A model generated the notes under the pieces. The model ran no database searches. It was not told where the DNA came from and saw only the letters and a list, made by a program, of their open reading frames with translations. Source: Panagrolaimus kolymaensis (taxonomy: Eukaryota; Nematoda; Chromadorea; Rhabditida; Panagrolaimidae). Taken from it: DNA of 64,000 nucleotides. The stretch is from contig JAJQJQ010000032.1 of assembly GCA_028622995.1 (NCBI GenBank), positions 62,001 through 126,000 of the forward strand, written 5' to 3'. The position numbers and the translations under genes were made by a program. Shown one piece after another: positions 56,361 through 64,000 of this stretch (position 1 is its first letter; each line of letters begins with the position of its first letter).

Positions 56361-58683
56361 ATGGTTGTTCATGAAAATATCAACGTATTTGGTCGCATTC
56401 GACCCTTCTCTGAATGGATTGGACAAAATCGTACTTCTTGTGTTTCCATTGATCCCTCAACTGAATCTATCATTGTGAACTCATCTGATAAACCTCGACG
56501 ATTTGACTTGAACAAGGTCTTTGATGAAAATTCCAAACAAGTAAGGCTTTCACTTTGTTTTAGTTTTTATGTAACTCTTTTCTTCTTTTTAGGAAACTAT
56601 CTTTGCTAAAGTTGGTCGTCCTATCGTCGATGGATTCATTGAAGGTATTCATGGAACAATCTGTGCTTATGGACAAACTGGATCTGGAAAAACTTTCACG
56701 ATGCTTGGTCCTGACAATGAACACCGTGGGTCTATCGTCGATGAACAACGTGGAATCACTCCCAGAGCTTTGGAGTATCTCTTCTTTCTTCTGAAGAATA
56801 AATCTCAAAGTGTGAGTGTTTATTGCTATCATTTTGTCTTATAATTATCTTAATTTTTTTAGGATGGTCCTTCGTTCAAATTTAATTTGAAATGCTCGTT
56901 CGTTGAACTTTACAATGAAAAGCTCTCTGATCTTTTAAATCCTGATCCATCCATCAAAATTCAAGTTCAATCATCTTTGGAAAATATCAAACTTGCTGGA
57001 GTGACTGAATATGATGTGGCTTCTTATGATGAATGCATTTATCTTCTTTGGAAAGGATGGAATCAACGAAAGGTAGCTGAAACAGCAATGAACACTGAAA
57101 GCTCTCGTTCTCACACCATCTTTATGTTAACACTTGATACTGAACTCGTCGATGGTGGTGTTGTCAATCGTCGTACATCTCGCTTGAATTTGGTTGATCT
57201 CGCTGGAAGTGAACGTCAAGGTCAAACAAAGAATAGTGGAGCTCGTCTTCGTGAAGCTGGCAACATCAACAAATCCTTATCAATTCTTGCTCGTGTTATC
57301 CGAACTTTGGCATCGCAGAATGAAAATCAGAAGTCTTTTGTTCCTTATCGTGATTCCGTACTTACTTTGATCCTACGTGATTCTCTTGGTGGTAATGCAA
57401 GAACAGCTGTCATCGTCAATATTCATCCTAATCGTCAATTCGTTGGTGATACTATTTCAACTTTGCAATTCGCTGATAACGTCAAGAAAGTCCAGAATAC
57501 TGCTACTGTGAATGAATCGATCTCTTGTGAAGCCATCGAAGCTTGGAAAGCTGAAATTCTTCGCCTTCGTGAAGAAAATCGTGAACTTAAAGCTCAAAAA
57601 GAAGGCACGATGCTTAACATGAGTATCCAAATGGAACATGACTGTCAAGAAAAGCTGGAAGAACATTATCGTCATCAACTTACTGAAAACAAGAGAATTG
57701 CTGTTGAATTAGAAGTTACCGTCGAAAAACTTGAAGCAGAGGTAAGGGTTTCCCTTTCTTTCTAATATTATTACAGTTATTTTTTTTTAGATTAAACGCT
57801 TGAATACTGAATTACTTGGTGCTCGTGAAGAACATACTCAACTCGACAAGCAAGCTGATTTGAAGAAATCTCAAGACAACAAGGATCGCCGACAAACAAT
57901 GTTCTCGCTTCCATCACGGTATAATCGCCTTCTTCCCTCTTTGGAGAATGGGCTCATCGACGTTCAGCGTGAAGAAGCTGCTGATGTGAAACAACCCGAA
58001 GAACAACTTGCTGATGCTAATCAATCTCTTCAAAGTCTTCAATCATTTTCTGGTGATTATCAAGAGCTCTTGACCAAGTTTGAACGAAAAAAACATGATC
58101 TTGAAAGTTAGTTTGTTTTTTATACTGTAAAAGAGCGATAAAATATGTTATTTTTCAGGATCTGAAAAAGAAAGCAGCCAAAAATCAGAAAGTATCGTCA
58201 AACTTCGTCAAGATCTTGTTAAGATGGATGGCTCAATGGAAAAGTTGGAATCTGATAATGCCAAATTGAGTGACATGGTATCATTTAGCTTTTATCTTAA
58301 TTTTGACTACATGTTTACATTTTTAGCTTACTATCATTCGTAATGATATGGAAGATTTGCAAGCTCGTTATATCTCTCTAATGGAAGAAAAAGAACTATT
58401 GGATTCCGAACTTGCTTCATATGGTAACATTAATCTCCTTGAAAATCTTGGTAAAGAAAAAGAAATCTTTGAAAAACGTTGTCAAACTTTGGAAAATGAA
58501 AAGGTCGAAATGGAGAAAACATGCAACTCAACTTATGTGAAGATTGAAAATGGTCCTCTTCGTCATGAAAGCGGCAACGAACTCAAGAAAAGAAATGCCC
58601 TTCTTAGAGCTGAATTAGAAAAAATTCAAAAAGAAAATCAACGTCCTATTGAAAAAATGCAATTGCGATCTCGTAACATTTAG
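56361..58683 (+). CDS. Kinesin-12 family motor (KIF15/KLP-18 type)
   Basis: Six exons: 56361-56540, 56593-56811, 56863-57741, 57791-58106, 58159-58277, 58327-58683 (689 aa). The N-terminal motor domain has Walker A GQTGSGKT at 87-94, switch I NTESSRSH, switch II LVDLAGSERQ, and ends in the neck after STLQFADNVKKVQNT. Long coiled coils follow to the C terminus. The N-terminal position makes it a plus-end motor. The N-terminal motor sequence is closest, by eye, to kinesin-12. In C. elegans the kinesin-12 KLP-18 builds acentrosomal meiotic spindles. The tail is shorter than in KIF15 (about 1390 aa) and than I recall for KLP-18. Subfamily assignment is tentative. Confidence 0.9.
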
Positions 58684-58912
58684 TATTTTTGTATGCCATC
58701 TTGTCCTTTTTCTTGTTTATTATATGTACCTTTGTCATTGCTTATTGAAACCATTTGTTATTGTTTTTATACGTTTCAACCATGTACTGTTATGTTTTAT
58801 TCAGATTTTATAAAGTCGCTAAAAATTTCTTTTGAATTTGTGTTTGTATTTAGAGCTGATGATTATATTCCATAACTTTATTAATGCAATCATTTTTGTT
58901 AGATAATACTGA

Positions 58913-60711
58913 TTAATTTTTTATTAACGAATAACCTTCAAGGTTATTCTTTAAATTGTTCTTTAGAATGTTAGCATATGCAGGAACTCCACCGAGGTAA
59001 TTTAGGCTCTCTTTAACCTTATCCGGAATATTGCGTCTTAAAAATTTTAATAAATCTCAACCTAAATAAAAAAACAATACCCCATATACCATGAATCTGC
59101 AAGAGGGAATAAAGTTTTATCTGCCATTACTTGAATTTCATGTGACCATTTTTCTTGGGCATCTTGATTTGCAACAATGTATTTGACATTGTGTTGTTCA
59201 CAATAATCGATAACTTTCATCACCCAATCTGCTTGAATTTCAATTAAGGTTGGACCATTTGAGAATGCTGTGGGAGCTTGAGGTCCATAAGTATAAAACA
59301 TGTTTGGATATCCAGCTATACTGATTCCAAGATATGTATGTGTTCCATTTTTCCATTGATCAATGAGTTTATTACCATTCATATCTTTTAAATCAATCTT
59401 TTTAAATGAACCCGTAACCGCATCTAAAAAAAAAGAATGGTTGGTAAAAACATGTGTGATCATCATAAAAAAATGAAATTTACCAAATCCTGTAGCCAAT
59501 GCGAGGGTATCAATTTCATGAAGCTTTCCATCTGCTGTCACAATGCCTTCGGGTTTTATTTGAACAATGGAATTATTTTTTACAGAGACAATGTCAACAT
59601 TCTCCTTATTGAAAACCTCGTAATAATCTTGTTCCAACGATGGTCGTTTCGTACCAAATGGATGTGGAGGTTCGATGGGAGCTAAAAGATCTCTCTTGCG
59701 TGGATCTTGAATTCGAGCACGAACTTTTTTAGCCCAAAAATTGTATGCTTCTCGATTAGCTTCCAAATTAAAGAAAAGATCCCTGTAGCCACCGATCCAA
59801 AATTCAAAATTTCCTTTTTCCCAAATGCTTTGATAAACCTTTTCTCTTTCATCTTGTGTATCATCAAAGGTATCACGAGGAAGAAAATCATATGGAAATC
59901 CACCAAAGCCAATAGTTCTACGAAGGAAATAATCCGGATATCCATGTTTGAGGACATTTTGTTCTTCGGCCGTCATCTTTCGCTGTGCCATTGGAAGGCA
60001 AAGATTTGGAGTTCGTTGAAATACAATCAAAGATTTTGCTTTTTTGGCCCATTCTTGAACAATTTGAACCCCAGTTGAGCCTGTTCCAATCACAGCAGCA
60101 CGCTTCCCTGTTACATCAACATGAGTTTCAGGCCATTCAGATGAATGATGAATTTCACCTTTAAATGTTTCAATTCCAGGAAAATCAGGGATATACTTTT
60201 TAGCAGCGAATCCGATGCAAGGTAAGAAGTATTTAGCTTTTGTGATTCGACCATCCTCTGTTTTGATAATCCATTTACCTTCATTGGAATCAAAATGAGC
60301 TGCGATGACTCGAGTGTTAAATGCGACATCCTTTTTAATATCAAGAATTTTATCACAATATTCAAAATATTCTCTCAATTCTTCCCATCCAGGAAATTGT
60401 TCTTTCCATGTCCAATCTTTCCAAACTTCCGGAAGTGATAACTCATAAACAGGTTGATCTGAATCAACTCGAGCACCTGGATAATGATTAACACGCCAAG
60501 TTCCTCCCAAACCATTTGCAGCTTCAAAAACTTTAACATTATAACCTTTTTTGCGAAGATTATAAAGGAAGTAAACGCCACTAAAGCCTCCACCAATAAT
60601 TAAAATATCCAAATCAAGATTGTTGCAATATGGATCGAGATGAACTTGTTGCTGTTGGTGATCTAAAGTTGGTGATGGAGATGGTGGAATTGTTTTACTT
60701 GTAATTGTCAT
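58913..60711 (-). CDS. Baeyer-Villiger-type FAD monooxygenase
   Basis: Three exons on the minus strand: 60711-59484, 59423-59081, 59036-58913 (564 aa). The FAD-binding GGGFSG is at 40-45, followed by GGTWRVNHYPGARVD at 69-83. The BVMO signature F-x-G-x3-H-x3-W-P is FKGEIHHSSEWP at 183-194. The NADPH-binding GTGSTG is at 209-214. The late ATGFDAVTG motif is split by the first intron. Together these identify a type I Baeyer-Villiger monooxygenase (cyclohexanone/steroid monooxygenase group), which inserts oxygen next to a ketone using NADPH and FAD. The C terminus SLNYLGGVPAYANIL matches that group. No signal peptide is seen. Such enzymes are common in bacteria and fungi and unusual in animals; the introns show the gene is host-adapted. 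Confidence 0.93.
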
Positions 60712-62242
60712 CGTTGTTTCTGAAAATTTAATTTAAAAGAATGAAAACCAAAAAGAAGACATCATTGACTACGAAAATGGAACATTTTTTTACGCTGATG
60801 CCAATTTTCTGATTCTCTAGTTTTTTTTAAATGAGAAGGACAAAATTTTTGGACTATCGCGTTAACAATCTAACATTTTCTTGACCTTTTTACTTGTCAC
60901 TTTTATATTTGTTCAAGCGTATCAAAATTTGTACAAAACAAGAATGGAAGATAGTACTCTTGTCAAACCTCTTTTCCTCATAAAAAATCCTAAGACAACC
61001 CCTTTAAAGAATGATCGATCATTCCAAAAGTTTTTGTTCCTCATTTTTTTTATCTTTTAAGCATTTAAATACACGGTTGGTTATCAATTCTTTTACTTTT
61101 TGTATGAAACAATGTAACAACTGCCATGTGCTTTCATTTTCCTTGTGGTTCATTCGAAATCAAGTTTTAACTCCATCGAATAAGAAAAACATAATAGAAA
61201 AGTATTTTATTTATTTCTATTTGGATTTAATGAGTACCAATGAATGCTTAGATAAAATATTTTTAAAGCATGCGATTTTGTTGTGTCGCAAATTCATTAA
61301 TTGTAAAGTTAAATAGGATTATGATAAGCTAGTGGTTTAGAAACTATGTATAAAAAAAATACAATGAAGCTTTTGCTTGAGCTTTATTGTTGGGTAAACA
61401 CTTCAAATTATGGAGTATGCAGATTTAATTTTATCATCGTGCATGAACTGATGGATGGGGATTATAAAAAGCTTTTGTTTGTGGGAAGTTCAAATGATAG
61501 TAAGGCAATCAATAATGGTATGATCACTAACAAAACTTAAGCGATTGTTTTTTCACATCAATGAGCTTTCATCAACAACTCCAACAAAAGTTTAATAGAA
61601 TTAAAGTGCATGAATAAACCATTTTATTATTATCGATAAAAATTATCTAAAATTTTTGATGTCTGTAATTTTGATTGAAAATTGCTTTTGACATTTTTTT
61701 AAAGACTTAAAAGTGATGTTTTTGACAATGTAAGTAGGAAGTTATTTTCATAGATAAACATCTTAAAAAATGAAACAGTTGGCTACAAAATTAGAGAAAT
61801 AAATTTAAAAAAATATTAAATGAGATTAATAGAGAAAGCTTAGTGTGCGTTCTTTGGTCAAACATCCATGAGAAGCTTTCAGTAGCTTGCAGCCTAAAAC
61901 TTTTGATCGTCTTCACTTTCACTAGTTCGTAACTTTTCTGCTCATTTATATTTGTTGTTGTTGGTCTCAACATCAAGATCCTAATAAAGTTATTGGTTAT
62001 TAATCAGCTTGATTAATTCCTTAGCAGAGATGAATACCTTTTATCTATATTTGTTTACCTTGAAAAATGTGCAAAAACAACGAAAGTAAAACACTGAATC
62101 AAAATTACAATCCATTATTCCATTATCTAAATCCATTAAAATCGAGATTATTCTTCGTTTTTTTATTCAAATTTTTATCGCTTTTTTTTCGAACGCACGA
62201 ATTGAATGAAGCGTTAATTTTCAATTTAATTTTTAAAAAGGA
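60712..62242. other. 1.5-kb intergenic, no gene seen
   Basis: Divergent spacer between the monooxygenase and the kinase. A 64-codon plus-strand frame at 61346-61540 has an ATG but no splice, signal-peptide or homology support. Otherwise AT-rich with nothing recognisable. Confidence 0.4.
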
Positions 62243-63882
62243 ATGAACAAATCTGATAGCGCTGTTACAAGAAGTGTGAAAATAAAAAAGGTGAGAATTA
62301 ATAATTTTGTTTGTGTAAATGAATTGAATTTATTTGAATATTTTTTTAGCCAATCGTTGAAGGAAGTGGCTCATTAAAAATGGCAGCAGTCACAGAAAGA
62401 AGGCGAACAAAACCTCAAAGATTATCAAAACCGGCGGCAGTATCTCCGAAAAAGAAGCTGATACCACAACAACAACTTCCTGTGATACCTAAAATGGGTC
62501 TTGAAATTGTAAGTTTGCTTTTATTTCCGTGATGTTAAGAAATGTTTGATAAATCTTGTTAATTTGAAATGGCGTTGTAATGTAATCGAAAACATAAAAT
62601 ATGATATTGTGCAAAGATCAAACAAAAACATTTTATCTTCTTTTACTTTTTTACTTTGAAATTGAATTCATAACAACTTCATTGATTATTATCTTTTTAG
62701 CCTCGAGGTAAACATGCTCCTCCTCATTTAAATACTGGTCAATTGCTTAATGGTAAATTTCGAATAGAAAAATTGATTGGATCTGGTGGTTTTGGACAAA
62801 TTTATAAAGCATCCGATGAAGTAAGTCTTTTTTTTTTCAAAGCTAATTAGTAATTACAAACACTCATTTCTTTTATTTTTAGGTGACTCGATTATCAGTA
62901 GCTGTAAAAGTAGTACCAGCTGATCATGAACCTGGTCGAATGATATTAGAACAAAAGGTTTTAATCCTTCTTCGAGGAACTCATCATGCTCCACATTTAA
63001 TCGCCAGTGGACATTTCAATGGACTCATGTATATTGTTATGGAAATGTTAGGAAAAAATCTTGGTGAATTACGAAGAAAACGAAAGAATAAAAGATTATC
63101 AATTTCAACGGTTTTAAGAGTTGGACAACAAGCTCTTGCTGGTAAATGCCCTTTTTCTGGAAAACAAACATTAACTTTTTTTACTTTTTTCAGGGTTGAA
63201 ATCTGTTCATGATGTTGGTTATCTTCATAGGTAATACAAACTTTATAAATATGCTAGTTAGTCGTTGGATGAATGTTGTTTTGTTTTTTAGAGACGTAAA
63301 ACCTTCAAATATGTGCGTTGGAATCGATGGTGTGAATCGTAGAACCATATACATTCTTGATTTTGGAATGACTCGACAATTTCGTCATCAAAATGGTACC
63401 TTACGTAAAGAAAGAGCTTATGCAGGATTTCGTGGAACAATGAGATATGTATCTTTGACGGTTCATGAAAGAAAAGAACAAGGCCCTGTTGATGATTGTT
63501 GGTCGTTATTGTACACTTTAATTGAATTAGCTGAAGGAAGTTTACCATGGAAACAATTAAGTGATCCTGATGATATCGCGCAAAAGAAACGTTCAACTAT
63601 CTTTGAAGAAATGTGTCGATTTATTCCAAAAAGCGTCAAAGATTTTCAAAGTCATTTAGAAAAGCTACAATACCATCAAATTCCTAATTATCCATTACTG
63701 ACTTCAGTTTTACAAGTAAGTTTAATCTTTTTTTTCCTTGTCTATTATAATTTGATTATATCTTTATTTTTTAGAATGCTTTGCCATCGGAAATTTCAAA
63801 TGATTCACCATTTGATTGGGAAGAAAATCCATCAATTGTAAAATCCATCATTAAAAGTCAAGACAAAGAAGAATCCTCATAA
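62243..63882 (+). CDS. CK1-superfamily protein kinase, TTBK-like nematode type
   Basis: Seven exons: 62243-62290, 62350-62508, 62701-62820, 62883-63141, 63194-63230, 63292-63715, 63775-63882 (384 aa). A basic, Ser/Pro-rich N-terminal 70 residues precede the kinase domain. The Gly loop is IGSGGFGQIY, the ATP lysine is in AVKVVP, and the catalytic loop HRDVKPSN is split by an intron after the arginine. The DFG segment is LDFGMTRQF. The following FRGTMRYVSLTVHE replaces the APE of other kinases, as in CK1 kinases. Nematodes carry many such CK1/TTBK-like genes, often testis-enriched in C. elegans. The C terminus is short and polar. Catalytic residues are intact, so it should be active. Confidence 0.93.
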
Positions 63883-64000
63883 TAATTATTGTTTCTTTAT
63901 AATTTATCAATCAAGATTTAAAAAATAAAGATTTTTAACGTTTTTATAATTTTATTCATATCGTTTACACTTTCTAACCCATATTGAGAAACTTAACAAA

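Noticed and set aside
61346..61540. 64-codon plus-strand frame with ATG
   Set aside because: No signal peptide, splice site, recognisable family or neighbouring exon.
1..64000. CRISPR arrays, rRNA or bacterial-type operon signals
   Set aside because: None seen; the window is nematode nuclear DNA with spliceosomal introns throughout.

Overview
The window is nuclear DNA of a nematode. It is AT-rich. Genes are broken by short GT-AG introns, mostly 45-70 nt with GTAAGT-like donors and TTTCAG/TTTTAG acceptors. Many start codons sit a few bases after an unpaired TTT(C/T)AG acceptor, the usual look of spliced-leader trans-splicing. Gene content agrees: full-length talin, a divergent nematode-type nuclear receptor, an SLX4 homologue, a kinesin-12 and a CK1/TTBK-like kinase. 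The genus cannot be fixed from the sequence; a clade IV or V nematode is my guess. All exon joins were made by hand. The frame adds up to a whole number of codons in every intact multi-exon model.

Left part (1-13.1 kb), all on the minus strand: a zinc-finger/low-complexity protein whose 2.5-kb intron is packed with inverted repeats; a KIAA1143-like protein and LSM6 spaced like an operon; the ubiquitin-conjugating enzyme CDC34; a large gene-poor stretch; a mucin-like secreted or anchored protein; and a basic/proline-rich protein.

Middle-left (13.7-24.8 kb): a broken HDHD1-type phosphatase pseudogene, then a likely three-gene operon on the plus strand (SPCS1, LONP1, TTC1: ER signal peptidase, mitochondrial Lon protease, TPR co-chaperone). 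After that come a broken NDUFA13/GRIM-19 copy on the minus strand, a small Asn/Gly-rich secreted protein, two tandem paralogous two-transmembrane proteins of unknown family, and a truncated SDR pseudogene.

Centre (24.8-45 kb): about 7.4 kb without a convincing gene leads into the complete talin gene (2554 aa, eight exons), followed by about 4.2 kb with at most one tiny candidate gene.

Right part (45-64 kb): a nuclear receptor; two tandem paralogous cysteine-rich secreted proteins; SLX4 divergently paired with cytosolic prolyl-tRNA synthetase; a glycine/arginine-rich secreted peptide; a kinesin-12 (KIF15/KLP-18 type); a Baeyer-Villiger-type FAD monooxygenase that may be horizontally acquired; and a CK1/TTBK-like kinase at the right edge.

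Points most worth a second look: the structured repeat complex inside the first gene's intron, including an exon-like tandem array held between perfect 23-bp inverted repeats; the intron-bearing Baeyer-Villiger monooxygenase; the decayed complex I subunit gene; and the three small tandem or single secreted/membrane families without recognised homologues.
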